Assembly: GCA_018646195.1 (NCBI GenBank) | Contig: JABGVH010000230.1 | Span: 1-42,966 of the forward strand | DNA: 42,966 nucleotides | DNA from: Halobacteriovoraceae bacterium | GTDB taxonomy: Bacteria; Bdellovibrionota; Bacteriovoracia; Bacteriovoracales; Bacteriovoracaceae | Direction of reading: 5' to 3' | Shown: in pieces, positions 7,266 through 14,638 of the stretch | Layout: each line of letters opens with the position of its first letter | How positions within the stretch are numbered: position 1 is the first letter of the stretch | The notes under the pieces: model-generated | The model's database searches: none | What the model saw: only the letters and a program-made list of their open reading frames with translations | What the model was told of the DNA's origin: nothing | Position numbers and translations under genes: made by a program

Positions 7266-8967
7266 ATTCAGGTACTCCTTCAAATCCTGGATCATAGATA
7301 TAGTGCTTATACTGTGGTTCACAAACGGTGATAAGTCTATGCTTGTAGCGATAACTTCCCTGACGCAGTCTTCTTCGAAAGACTTTTCGACACTTAGTAA
7401 ACTTTTTTTCAAAATATGGTTTTCTCGGTTGGCTTTTTTCTCGGCTTAAGCGGTAGCCAATTTTTTCGGCCATATTTTCTTGAGTTAATTCTTTAACTTC
7501 ATTTCTTTTTGGAGACCAAAGATAAAGCTCATAATTAACTGGTGCATTCTCAAAAAGTGTTAGCTCGGCCAAATTATCGGGAGAGATGGTGGCCCTTCCG
7601 AGTATCATTTTTGTAGGCCATTTAATTCTGCCAAATGAGTAATAGATTAGCTCGCTACAGACAATTTTATCAGTTGTAGATACATCAAAATTAAAATCGT
7701 ACTTTTTGCCAACTTGGTTTAATGCTCTAGTGTATATATTTATAAGTTCCTGACGATTATTAGTGACATCTCGCTGGCGAATAATCGTCAACTCGTCGAT
7801 GTTTAAAAAGGCTTTAAGTGAATGGATATCTGTACCTGGACGCAAAGCTTCAAGAATAACCTTCCCAGATTTTATTGTCTCTTGATACGGTTTAATAACC
7901 GGGTGATTCCACATACCGAGGTCTTTTAATTGCTTCTCGGTTCCCAGCCAAATTGCCGCATGGCCATAGTTTCCAGGGATGAAGGTATCGGTTAGGGCAA
8001 ATGGGGTTTTTTCTAATATTATATCTAATGGTTTAAGGGTCTTTTCTAAGCGTTGCTGTAGTTTTTGATTATCCTTCATGGTTCCTTTGCGCCACTTTAT
8101 AGCCCCTGCAACGTTTCCAAAGAAACCACTTAATACATCGGTAATTTTAGAAAAAATATTTATAATTCCGTCAGTAAGGCCATGACTAGAAATAGAAGGA
8201 CCAATTCCCCTATAAAATTCCTTTGTCATTCGGTTATTTGAAATAATTTTAATTAGCCGTAGTAAGTCTTTATCATTTTTTTCTTGAGCAAGTGAATAGA
8301 GCTGTTCTTTTCTAGAAAGAAATTCTAGTGCGAAAACACGTAGTTTCTTTCTATTAGATTTAGCAACGGTATGGTTAATCATTTCAGCGAATTCTTTAAT
8401 ACGGTCATTCTTATTCATTTGAGTTTTAAAGATATTTTTAAGGGTTCTACGTAACATCCCCTCTGCAAAATAGACTCGATATCCTTCAAAGTAGTGATCG
8501 TAGAGAGCGATGTGAGAGGACAGCCAAACCAAGTTGGCCTTAGTTTTATTAATATCTTCAAAAATAATTAGATTTTTGTTACCGTGAATTTTACCACTTT
8601 CTTGCATATTATAAATTGAGGAAAACTCAAGGGTTCTTCTAGAAAAATGGTGATAGGCCCCTATTAGTTTGGCCATAATATGTTGTTGATGCCCATTTAT
8701 TACTTCTTCAGCGGCTACCGCAGTTGCTAAATTTTCTCCGAACTCAGTACTATAATTTTGTAGCTTAGTGAGTGATTGCATTAACCTAAAGTAGCGTTCA
8801 AGATTTTGATCAATTGTTTTATTGGCAAGCGGGTGCTCACTTACGACAGGGTAGTACTGTTCTATGTCCTTTTTCAGCTCAAAAAAGAACAGGGTAGGAT
8901 TGGTGGTCGATCCGCTACTTGAGCTGATAAGCACTGGGAATAAGAGGCAAAAGATCAGTTTTTTCAC
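7249..8967 (-). CDS. Secreted protein with YiiX-type permuted papain-like (NlpC/P60 superfamily) domain
   Basis: This 572-residue protein starts at a GTG with a signal peptide (MKKLIFCLLFPVLISSSSG). The N-terminal 300 residues are helical and unrecognised. The C-terminal part (roughly residues 310-500) has the permuted layout of the YaeF/YiiX family: GNYGHAAIWLGT supplies the His, and KIVCSELIYYSF, later in the chain, supplies the catalytic Cys. Such enzymes are amidases or peptidases that can act on lipids or peptidoglycan-linked bonds. The last 60 residues are rich in Arg, Lys and Tyr. The export signal and fold suggest work in the periplasm or at the envelope. The 3' end overlaps the hydroxyacid dehydrogenase gene. 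Confidence 0.75.
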   Translation of the reverse strand: MKKLIFCLLFPVLISSSSGSTTNPTLFFFELKKDIEQYYPVVSEHPLANKTIDQNLERYFRLMQSLTKLQNYSTEFGENLATAVAAEEVINGHQQHIMAKLIGAYHHFSRRTLEFSSIYNMQESGKIHGNKNLIIFEDINKTKANLVWLSSHIALYDHYFEGYRVYFAEGMLRRTLKNIFKTQMNKNDRIKEFAEMINHTVAKSNRKKLRVFALEFLSRKEQLYSLAQEKNDKDLLRLIKIISNNRMTKEFYRGIGPSISSHGLTDGIINIFSKITDVLSGFFGNVAGAIKWRKGTMKDNQKLQQRLEKTLKPLDIILEKTPFALTDTFIPGNYGHAAIWLGTEKQLKDLGMWNHPVIKPYQETIKSGKVILEALRPGTDIHSLKAFLNIDELTIIRQRDVTNNRQELINIYTRALNQVGKKYDFNFDVSTTDKIVCSELIYYSFGRIKWPTKMILGRATISPDNLAELTLFENAPVNYELYLWSPKRNEVKELTQENMAEKIGYRLSREKSQPRKPYFEKKFTKCRKVFRRRLRQGSYRYKHRLITVCEPQYKHYIYDPGFEGVPEFGEGF

Positions 8968-9060
8968 AGTTTTTTTGGCCTTTTTAGTTTGTCTTCTGGC
9001 GCAATATACCCAGGACTGCGGGATAATGCAACGCGTCGAGTAATTAAAACAGGTGCTCCC

Positions 9061-9089
9061 TTGACGTAGAGGGTCTAAAGGCTTAAAAA
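9061..9089 (+). promoter_or_regulatory. Putative sigma-70 promoter for map
   Basis: TTGACG (9061-9066), a 17-nt spacer, then TAAAAA (9084-9089). The ATG of map begins at 9096, about 7 nt beyond the -10 box, so the transcript may start at or just before the start codon. Confidence 0.4.
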
Positions 9090-9095
9090 TACGTG

Positions 9096-9866
9096 ATGAT
9101 ATCGATAAAATCCGCTAGAGAAATTGAATTTATGAGGAAGACCTGCACCTTGGCGAGGGAGGTCTTAGAGTTTATTGAACCCTACCTGAAGCCCGGCATT
9201 AGTACTTTAGAAGTAGATAAGCTCTGCCATGATTATATAGTCGAAAAAGGCGCTTATCCAAGTCCTCTCAATTATCACGGATTTCCAAAATCTATCTGCT
9301 CTAGTCTGAATGACGTTATTTGCCACGGTATCCCTTCTGAAAAAGATATTTTAAAAGATGGAGATTTACTTAATCTAGATATAACCACCTATCTTAATAA
9401 ATTTCATGGCGATACCAATAAGACATTTCTAATTGGTGATGTCAGTCCTGAAAATAAGAAGCTAGTGGATGTTACCTATCAATGTCTAAGAGCAGGGATC
9501 GATGTTGTAAGGCCTGGTGCTCATATTGGCGATATCGGTGCTGTCATTCAAGAAATTGCCCATCGCGAAGGCTATACGGTTGTTGAAGAATATTGTGGAC
9601 ACGGTATAGGGCGTGAATTTCATGAAGAACCACAGGTTGTGCATGTGGGGGTCAAAGGGACAGGGCCTATGATAAAAGAGGGCATGACTTTTACAATCGA
9701 ACCCATGATAAATATTGGCGAAAGGCATTGCAAAGTATTAGGTGATGGCTGGACAGTTCTCACTAAAGACGGAAAAAACTCGGCTCAATTTGAGCATACG
9801 ATCTTGGTTACCAAAGATGGATATGAAATCCTAACCTTACGGCAAGAGGAAAAGGCCCAGCTCTAA
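9096..9866 (+). CDS. map: Methionine aminopeptidase, type I
   Basis: This 256-residue protein has the length and motifs of type I methionine aminopeptidase, which removes the initiator Met from nascent proteins. Visible are YHGFPKSICSSLNDVICHGIP (substrate His), LLNLDITTYLNKFHGDTNKTF (two metal Asp), EYCGHGIGREFHEEP (metal His), GMTFTIEPM (metal Glu) and AQFEHTILV (metal Glu). All five metal ligands are present. The start is ATG 9096 or GTG 9093. Neither has a good ribosome-binding site, and a promoter-like sequence ends only 6 nt upstream. The stop overlaps the next start (TAATG), which links the enzyme to a NifU-like protein. Confidence 0.95.
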   Translation: MISIKSAREIEFMRKTCTLAREVLEFIEPYLKPGISTLEVDKLCHDYIVEKGAYPSPLNYHGFPKSICSSLNDVICHGIPSEKDILKDGDLLNLDITTYLNKFHGDTNKTFLIGDVSPENKKLVDVTYQCLRAGIDVVRPGAHIGDIGAVIQEIAHREGYTVVEEYCGHGIGREFHEEPQVVHVGVKGTGPMIKEGMTFTIEPMINIGERHCKVLGDGWTVLTKDGKNSAQFEHTILVTKDGYEILTLRQEEKAQL

Positions 9867-10636
9867 TGAACCTGGGACCTCCTTCATTCTATAATCATAA
9901 AATGGTTTTAGAAGAGCAAAATACAAGTCTTTATCTCGATATTAATCAAAAAGAAATTATTCAAGGGTTTTACTTTGAAACGAAACAAGTAGACTGGATT
10001 CCTGGCCTGTCTAAAATCGCCGAAATTTGCCAGGGCCTGTCTCTTGAGCAAAGTCTTTTAATCAATCCACAGATGCTAGGGGAGTGCTCTAGCAACCAGG
10101 ACGTCTTCCCAGTACCATTCCTATTGTTTCGAGATTTACTACAGGACTTTAAGGGACAACCTCCCACTCATTGCCAGGCAGTCTCGGAGAAGCCCGAGAA
10201 TTTAGTTTGTCGCTGCTTTGGGGTTTACCAAAGAGAAATAAGAGCCGCTCTTATGGCCAAGGAAGATGCAAAAATAATTGATGTTACCAATTTAACTCGA
10301 GCTGGAGGAGGTTGTACTAGCTGCCTCGAAGATATTGCTTTAATCCTTAAAGAACTCCGCTACGAAACTGGCTTTGGGTCTTCTGAAAGTTTCTTTGACG
10401 AGAATGGAAAATATCGAAGATACGGAGAATTTACTCCTGCTGAGTTTTTAATTGAATTAGATAAGGGGATAAAATATTGGATTGTAGAACAGAAAAGAGA
10501 ACATTATATTGAAATTTGTCAGCTTGAAGGACATCAGCTGAGATTGAAAACCGACCTTGGTTGGGAAGGGTTTGAATCTTTGCAAAAGTATCTCCGAATG
10601 AAATACGATCAACCTCTTTTTCTACTACCCTCCTGA
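9866..10636 (+). CDS. NifU-like protein with BFD-type [2Fe-2S] domain; scaffold cysteines lost
   Basis: This 256-residue protein has a NifU-like three-part layout. Residues 1-100 resemble an IscU/NifU N-domain in pattern (CQGLSLEQSLLINP, like the KGKTLEEALKI block), but the conserved scaffold Cys positions appear to be replaced. Residues 112-165 are a good BFD/NifU-middle [2Fe-2S] domain: VCRCFGV (Cys115, Cys117) and AGGGCTSC (Cys150, Cys153). Residues 170-256 resemble a NifU C-domain in size, but I see no CxxC there. So only the permanent [2Fe-2S] site seems intact, which fits an electron-transfer or sensing role better than cluster assembly. It is coupled to map. Its 3' end overlaps the convergent gene by 12 nt. 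Confidence 0.75.
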   Translation: MNLGPPSFYNHKMVLEEQNTSLYLDINQKEIIQGFYFETKQVDWIPGLSKIAEICQGLSLEQSLLINPQMLGECSSNQDVFPVPFLLFRDLLQDFKGQPPTHCQAVSEKPENLVCRCFGVYQREIRAALMAKEDAKIIDVTNLTRAGGGCTSCLEDIALILKELRYETGFGSSESFFDENGKYRRYGEFTPAEFLIELDKGIKYWIVEQKREHYIEICQLEGHQLRLKTDLGWEGFESLQKYLRMKYDQPLFLLPS

Positions 10637-11260
10637 GCGTTTTTTCCTCTCTCTAATTGCAGTTCTTTTACACTTTAATAAAATACTATCTAATTTTTTG
10701 AGGCCTGCGAAAAGTTCTTTTATTTTTTCTTTATCGTTAATAAGATTTCCAGATTGGCTGCCAGATTCAAGATATTTATATCGTTCTAGATAATAGGCTA
10801 AGTTTGGAACATGTTTGAATAGGCAATCAGGAGTAGGTGCCAAGGCCTGGAGGCTGGAAAGATAATTAAACATAATATGGGGAACAGATCTTTGAAGATT
10901 CCCAAGTAGAGCAATTTTAAATTGCCGTAACCCAACATTTTTTGTGGATCGAGAAGGTATTTTGAAAATAGATTTGCCTTGCAAAAGAAGATGGTAGAGA
11001 AGATTTACAGATGGGGATAATATTTTTTTCTTACAGATCTCTTGATAGAACTCGTCCTTCAAGGGGACATCATTTATTCCCGCTAGCTCATTGATAAAAT
11101 GCTGATTAAGCTTGTAAATAGGGCCATTAATTTTACGCTTATGTATTTGAGTTTCTTCCTCGCCTAAGCAGACCAGTAGCTTATTTTTTTGCGCCCAAAG
11201 AGCGCTAGGAAATGCTAAGCTTAGAAGTACTAAAGGAATGAGAATTGAGTTATATTGCAT
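10625..11260 (-). CDS. Secreted protein of unknown function, 211 aa
   Basis: Not recognised. A signal peptide is clear (MQYNSILIPLVLLSLAF...LWAQ, cleavage before KNKLL). The mature part is about 185 residues, Lys- and Leu-rich and probably helical, with four Cys (VCLGEE, QEICKKK, DCLFKH, LLKCKR) that could form two disulphides. The basic tail ends RERKKRSGG. The ATG at 11260 has no ribosome-binding site; a GATAAT box (minus strand, 11272-11267) lies 6 nt before it, so the mRNA may be leaderless. The gene is divergent from tatC. Confidence 0.65.
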   Translation of the reverse strand: MQYNSILIPLVLLSLAFPSALWAQKNKLLVCLGEEETQIHKRKINGPIYKLNQHFINELAGINDVPLKDEFYQEICKKKILSPSVNLLYHLLLQGKSIFKIPSRSTKNVGLRQFKIALLGNLQRSVPHIMFNYLSSLQALAPTPDCLFKHVPNLAYYLERYKYLESGSQSGNLINDKEKIKELFAGLKKLDSILLKCKRTAIRERKKRSGG

Positions 11261-11327
11261 AAGCTTATTATCACCTGTTTTGATAGACTTTTAAAGAGTG
11301 ACGGGTGATGCGGCGAGTTGGTAATCA

Positions 11328-12089
11328 ATGAAAGAAATGACCTTGGTTGAGCATTTAGAAGAACTACGAAAAACTCTTATCAGAGTTGTCTTTATCGTGG
11401 TTGGGGCGTTCTTTATCGCCTATTCCTTTGGTCAATATATTTCAGACTTCCTACTCATGCCTTTAAGGGCTGCTCTGGCCTCTCAAAATCAATTAGCGCC
11501 GGAAATGGCCCAGGGACAGATCGTTTACCTTGGAATCCTTGATAAAGTAATTTCCCAATTACAAGTGGCCTTTTGGACCTCTTTAATCATTTCTAGCCCC
11601 TTATGGTTTTGGCAAATCTGGAAGTTTATAAAGCCAGGATTACATGAATTCGAAGTAAAGGCGGTTCGTCCTTTTCTATTAGTTGGTTTTTTTCTTTTTA
11701 TAATAGGCGTTAGCTTTGGTTATTTTGTTGTTTTCCCAATTACTTTCGAAACTTTGATGACCTTCGGTGTCGATAACGTAGCAGCGACTATTAGTCTAAA
11801 AGAATACCTTGTGCTTTCTTCAAAGGTCTTAGTTTTCCTAGGTCTTGTTTTTCAATTACCAAATATATTACTCATATTGGGATTCATGGGTCTTGTCACA
11901 AAATACTCATTGAAAGAGAAGCGGCGCTATATCTATGTTGGTTTTGCGGTTCTCTCGGCTGTTATGACTCCCCCGGATATTATCACCATGATGGGACTGT
12001 GGTTTCCTTTAGTATGTCTATTCGAAGTTGGAGTGCTGGCTGTGGCCCTTGTCGTTCACCCTTACTTAGCGAGGCAACATAGCTCATGA
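11328..12089 (+). CDS. tatC: Twin-arginine translocase subunit TatC
   Basis: This 253-residue membrane protein has the TatC opening signature MTLVEHLEELRKTLIRV, then about six membrane segments. Also present are FWQIWKFIKPGLHEFE, typical of the first periplasmic-to-second-helix region, and the RRYIYVGFAVLSAVMTPPD block. TatC is the receptor for twin-arginine signal peptides and exports folded proteins across the inner membrane. No tatA or tatB is in the window, so the partners must be elsewhere. The stop overlaps the start of the next gene (ATGA), and tatC heads a four-gene operon with hldD and a FliG-like gene. Confidence 0.95.
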   Translation: MKEMTLVEHLEELRKTLIRVVFIVVGAFFIAYSFGQYISDFLLMPLRAALASQNQLAPEMAQGQIVYLGILDKVISQLQVAFWTSLIISSPLWFWQIWKFIKPGLHEFEVKAVRPFLLVGFFLFIIGVSFGYFVVFPITFETLMTFGVDNVAATISLKEYLVLSSKVLVFLGLVFQLPNILLILGFMGLVTKYSLKEKRRYIYVGFAVLSAVMTPPDIITMMGLWFPLVCLFEVGVLAVALVVHPYLARQHSS

Positions 12090-12592
12090 AATTTACACAC
12101 TTTAAAAGTATCGCTTTAATCTTTGTGAGTTCTTGGTTTTCCATGACTTGTCTAATCGACTTCCTGGCGGTTCCTCTTTTATTTAGGAACGTTCCAGACG
12201 CCGAAATAGCCGGTAAAATTGGCATGAAAATTTTCTCGACTTTTAATTCACTAGAATTAGGTTTTGGGATGGCATCACTTATTTTAGTTTACTTAATGAC
12301 TAAGGGACGTATTAAACATAGAGGGACTATTATTACTTTATTTGCTCTTGCATTATCAACTCTTATCTCGGTTGCTTATATTATCAAAATTACTCCGGCC
12401 GTAGGTGAATACGCCAATCAAATGCATCAGCATGTTGAAGAATCTAAAGAATATAAGAGCGCTGAGGAAATTCATCAGTTCTACCATCATCTATATGTTA
12501 AATTGGATGCTGCCAAACTAATTTTATTACTAATAGTATTGGTAGGGTTAGTCTCTCGCGAAGACCCTGAGCTATTAGCGGGGCATTCATGA
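12086..12592 (+). CDS. Integral membrane protein, DUF4149/TMEM205-like
   Basis: A 168-residue protein with four hydrophobic segments. The pattern of a first helix ending SWFSMTCLIDFLAVPLLF, followed by an amphipathic link carrying FSTFN, resembles the DUF4149/TMEM205 family of small four-helix membrane proteins of unknown function. The loop between helices 3 and 4 is polar and contains several His (QMHQHVEE, HQFYHH). It overlaps tatC by 4 nt and hldD by 4 nt, so it is made from the same mRNA. The family call is tentative. Confidence 0.65.
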   Translation: MKFTHFKSIALIFVSSWFSMTCLIDFLAVPLLFRNVPDAEIAGKIGMKIFSTFNSLELGFGMASLILVYLMTKGRIKHRGTIITLFALALSTLISVAYIIKITPAVGEYANQMHQHVEESKEYKSAEEIHQFYHHLYVKLDAAKLILLLIVLVGLVSREDPELLAGHS

Positions 12593-13578
12593 TCCTAGTC
12601 ACTGGAGGTGGTGGTTTCATTGGTAGTCTTTTGGTGGCCGAGCTAAACGACCTGGGAATTACTGATATTCTTCTAGTTGATCATAAAAATCAAAAGGGAC
12701 AAGACCAGGCCATAAAAGATAAAAATCTTGCGGGTCTAAAATTTTCTAAATATCTTGAAGCCGAAGAACTTTTTACAGATCCCGAGTTCAAAAAAATTAG
12801 TGCTATTTATCATATGGGTGCATGCTCTTCTACCACAGAGAGAGATTTAGAATATTTAAAAGAAAATAATATCGAATACTCTAAAATTTTATTTAAGCAG
12901 GCCAAAGAATTAAATATCCCAATGATATACGCTTCAAGTGCTGCGACTTACGGAAGCGGGGAGCAGGGATATTCAGATGAGCATCAAAAAATTGCACAGT
13001 ATTCGGCCTTAAATCCATATGGTGACTCCAAGCTAAAATTCGACCTCTGGGTACTTGAACAATTGGCATTAGGAGATACCCCGGAACATTTTTATGGCAT
13101 CAAGTTCTTTAATGTTTATGGGCCAAATGAATACCATAAAGGCGAAATGCGATCTCTAGTTCACAAGGCCTTTGGGCAAATTAAAAGTAGTGGTCAGGTA
13201 AAACTCTTTAAATCACATAAAAAAGGATTTAAAGATGGCGAACAACTTAGGGATTTTGTTTATGGACCGGACGTCGCTCGAGGTATGATAGAACTTATGA
13301 AAGTCCCGGGTAAAGAGATTATAAATATGGGGACTGGAAAGGCCCGCTCTTTTTATGATCTGGCCGATCAAACTTTCAAGTCAATGCATCTTGAAACTAA
13401 AATTGTGTTTATTCCAATGCCTGAAAGTATTAGAGAGCAGTACCAATATTTCACTGAGGCTGAAATGACAAAATTTTCTAAAATTTTGCCTAATTTTGAG
13501 TGGAGGAGCCTGGAAGAGGGCGTCCATGATTATGTCGTGAATTATCTTGTCAAAAATGATCCTTACCGAGGAAGTTAA
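12589..13578 (+). CDS. hldD: ADP-L-glycero-D-manno-heptose 6-epimerase
   Basis: This 329-residue extended SDR begins MILVTGGGGFIGS (NADP-binding) and carries the HldD/RfaD-specific blocks IYHMGACSSTTE, YASSAATYGSGE and LNPYGDSKLKFD with the catalytic Tyr and Lys, plus FFNVYGPNEYHKGEM. It interconverts ADP-D- and ADP-L-glycero-D-manno-heptose for the LPS inner core, so the organism very likely makes heptose-containing LPS. The length matches the family. It overlaps the gene before it (ATGA) and abuts the FliG-like gene after it with no gap. Confidence 0.93.
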   Translation: MILVTGGGGFIGSLLVAELNDLGITDILLVDHKNQKGQDQAIKDKNLAGLKFSKYLEAEELFTDPEFKKISAIYHMGACSSTTERDLEYLKENNIEYSKILFKQAKELNIPMIYASSAATYGSGEQGYSDEHQKIAQYSALNPYGDSKLKFDLWVLEQLALGDTPEHFYGIKFFNVYGPNEYHKGEMRSLVHKAFGQIKSSGQVKLFKSHKKGFKDGEQLRDFVYGPDVARGMIELMKVPGKEIINMGTGKARSFYDLADQTFKSMHLETKIVFIPMPESIREQYQYFTEAEMTKFSKILPNFEWRSLEEGVHDYVVNYLVKNDPYRGS

Positions 13579-14007
13579 ATGAGCCAATTTAAAGGTGGCC
13601 CAAAGGCCGCTGCCGAGATGTTATCTGGATTAGCTCCGCTTGAGAGGGCCAAGGTGCTCGACAAAATTGCCTTACAAGATCCTCAGATGGCCGAGCTTTT
13701 AAAAAAGTGCATGATCACACTTGAGGACCTACGTTACCTTACAGTACAAATGCTTTCAGAATTGCTGAGAGAGATTGATTTAAAAGACTTAGGGCTAGCT
13801 CTAAAGATAGCTAGCCAGGAATTGAAAGACCATATTCTCTCCAATATATCAAAAGGAATGCAAGAAGAGATCAACGACGTTTTAGTCGGCCAGCCCCAAC
13901 CAATAAGTAAAGTTAATGAGGCCACCGAAAAAATCATGGAAATTGTTCGCCTCAAGGCAGACAAAGGTGAGTTAAATTTCAATAAAGACGGGGAGACATT
14001 AGTTTAA
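13579..14007 (+). CDS. FliG C-terminal-domain-only protein
   Basis: This 142-residue protein aligns by eye with the end of FliG. GPKAAAEMLSGL matches the start of the linker and C-terminal half. TLEDLRYLTVQMLSELLREID, LGLALKIASQELKDHILSNIS and VNEATEKIMEIVRLKADKGEL match the ARM-C and C1-6 helices that face the stator in the flagellar switch. The N and middle domains are absent (full FliG is about 330 residues). By my alignment to E. coli FliG, the torque residues Arg281, Asp289 and Arg297 are replaced by Gly, Val and Ile, while Lys264 and Asp288 are kept. The ATG directly follows the hldD stop. The context is envelope genes, not flagellar genes. Confidence 0.75.
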   Translation: MSQFKGGPKAAAEMLSGLAPLERAKVLDKIALQDPQMAELLKKCMITLEDLRYLTVQMLSELLREIDLKDLGLALKIASQELKDHILSNISKGMQEEINDVLVGQPQPISKVNEATEKIMEIVRLKADKGELNFNKDGETLV

Positions 14008-14075
14008 TCATTTTTTTGATAAACAAGTCTCCTTTAAGATAACCGACTTCAAACTAAAAATATGTATATTGCTAC

Positions 14076-14333
14076 TTAATAGCCTGGTCCGTTGCTGGCC
14101 TTTTTCTTTGAAGAATGTTTGCATGACTTAGTAGAGCATTTAGATTTTTTATGCTTGAGGCTGCAGGATTTCCCAGAACATTTCTTGCTTTTCTTCTTGA
14201 GACTGCAGGACTTTCCTGAACATTTTGACTTCTTAGCACAACAAACTTTATTACTTTTTCCTGTACATTTTCTGTGGTGGCCACAAGATGATATTAAAAA
14301 GGCCATAAAAATAAAAACGATCAACTTCTTCAT
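14076..14333 (-). CDS. Cys/Lys-rich repeat lipoprotein, 85 aa
   Basis: The first 17 residues form a lipoprotein signal (MKKLIVFIFMAFLISSC). The mature chain is almost wholly Lys, Ser and Cys, built from imperfect 14-15-residue repeats with the core K-C-S-G-K-S-C-S-L-K-K-K-S-K. Two units are nearly identical and two are degenerate. The repeat is also visible in the DNA. About a dozen Cys follow the lipid Cys, in CxxxxC pairs, and nearly every other residue is basic. No family comes to mind. A surface metal-binding, redox or polyanion-binding role is possible. The ribosome-binding site AAGGAG lies 5 nt before the ATG. The plus-strand frame across the same bases is a shadow. Confidence 0.7.
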   Translation of the reverse strand: MKKLIVFIFMAFLISSCGHHRKCTGKSNKVCCAKKSKCSGKSCSLKKKSKKCSGKSCSLKHKKSKCSTKSCKHSSKKKASNGPGY

Positions 14334-14443
14334 AACTTCTCCTTTATAGTTGTTAGTTCTATCATCGGTTATTTTCTAATTAATAATTGTCATTTTTATG
14401 TGATTTTTTTAAATCTTCTATCATCAGTGACGAAATGCTCAGG

Positions 14444-14470
14444 GGCAAAATGCTACAGGTCCATTTTGCC
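14444..14470. repeat. Perfect 9+9 inverted repeat upstream of a sigma-54-like promoter
   Basis: GGCAAAATG (14444-14452), a 9-nt centre, then CATTTTGCC (14462-14470). The arms match perfectly. The centre lies about 85 nt upstream of the start of transcription predicted from the sigma-54-like box, which is where the enhancer site for a sigma-54 activator usually lies. It could also be another regulator's operator. Confidence 0.5.
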
Positions 14471-14515
14471 AGCCGCGTCTAGGGGATAAACGCTTGAAAA
14501 AAGGAATATTAAATA

Positions 14516-14531
14516 TGGCACAGTAACTGCA
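14516..14531 (+). promoter_or_regulatory. Sigma-54-like promoter
   Basis: TGGCAC-AGTAA-CTGCA fits the consensus TGGCAC-R-N4-TTGCA at every conserved base except one (C for T). The key GG (14517-14518) and GC (14529-14530) are spaced 10 bp apart as required. Transcription would start near 14542. No convincing -35/-10 pair was seen in the same stretch. Confidence 0.55.
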
Positions 14532-14546
14532 ATACCTATTGCATGC

Positions 14547-14631
14547 GATCTTCTAGGAAGGAGGAGAGCTAAGCGGGCAGGAGGCCCGAGATCAGGAAGA
14601 TCAAAAGTACCCACCGCTTACCCAGAAGGAG
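14547..14631 (+). promoter_or_regulatory. Structured, GGA-rich 5' leader of the TraR/DksA gene
   Basis: The leader of about 97 nt can form GATCTTC (14547-14553) with GAAGATC (14596-14602), enclosing a hairpin CGGGC-AGGAG-GCCCG (14574-14588). Alternatively TAAGCGG (14570-14576) pairs with CCGCTTA (14614-14620); this excludes the inner hairpin and ends 5 nt before the ribosome-binding site AAGGAG (14626-14631). Six GGA motifs occur (14556, 14560, 14563, 14580, 14595, 14628), one in the hairpin loop and one in the ribosome-binding site, the pattern expected of CsrA/RsmA targets. All pairings are perfect by eye; no energy calculation was made. Confidence 0.45.
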
Positions 14632-14638
14632 ATTGGCA

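Noticed and set aside
14092-14349. Plus-strand frame of 85 codons across the Cys/Lys lipoprotein
   Set aside because: It is the reverse-complement shadow of the repeat gene: no ribosome-binding site, a Phe/Leu-rich product mirroring Lys codons, while the minus frame has a lipobox and AAGGAG.
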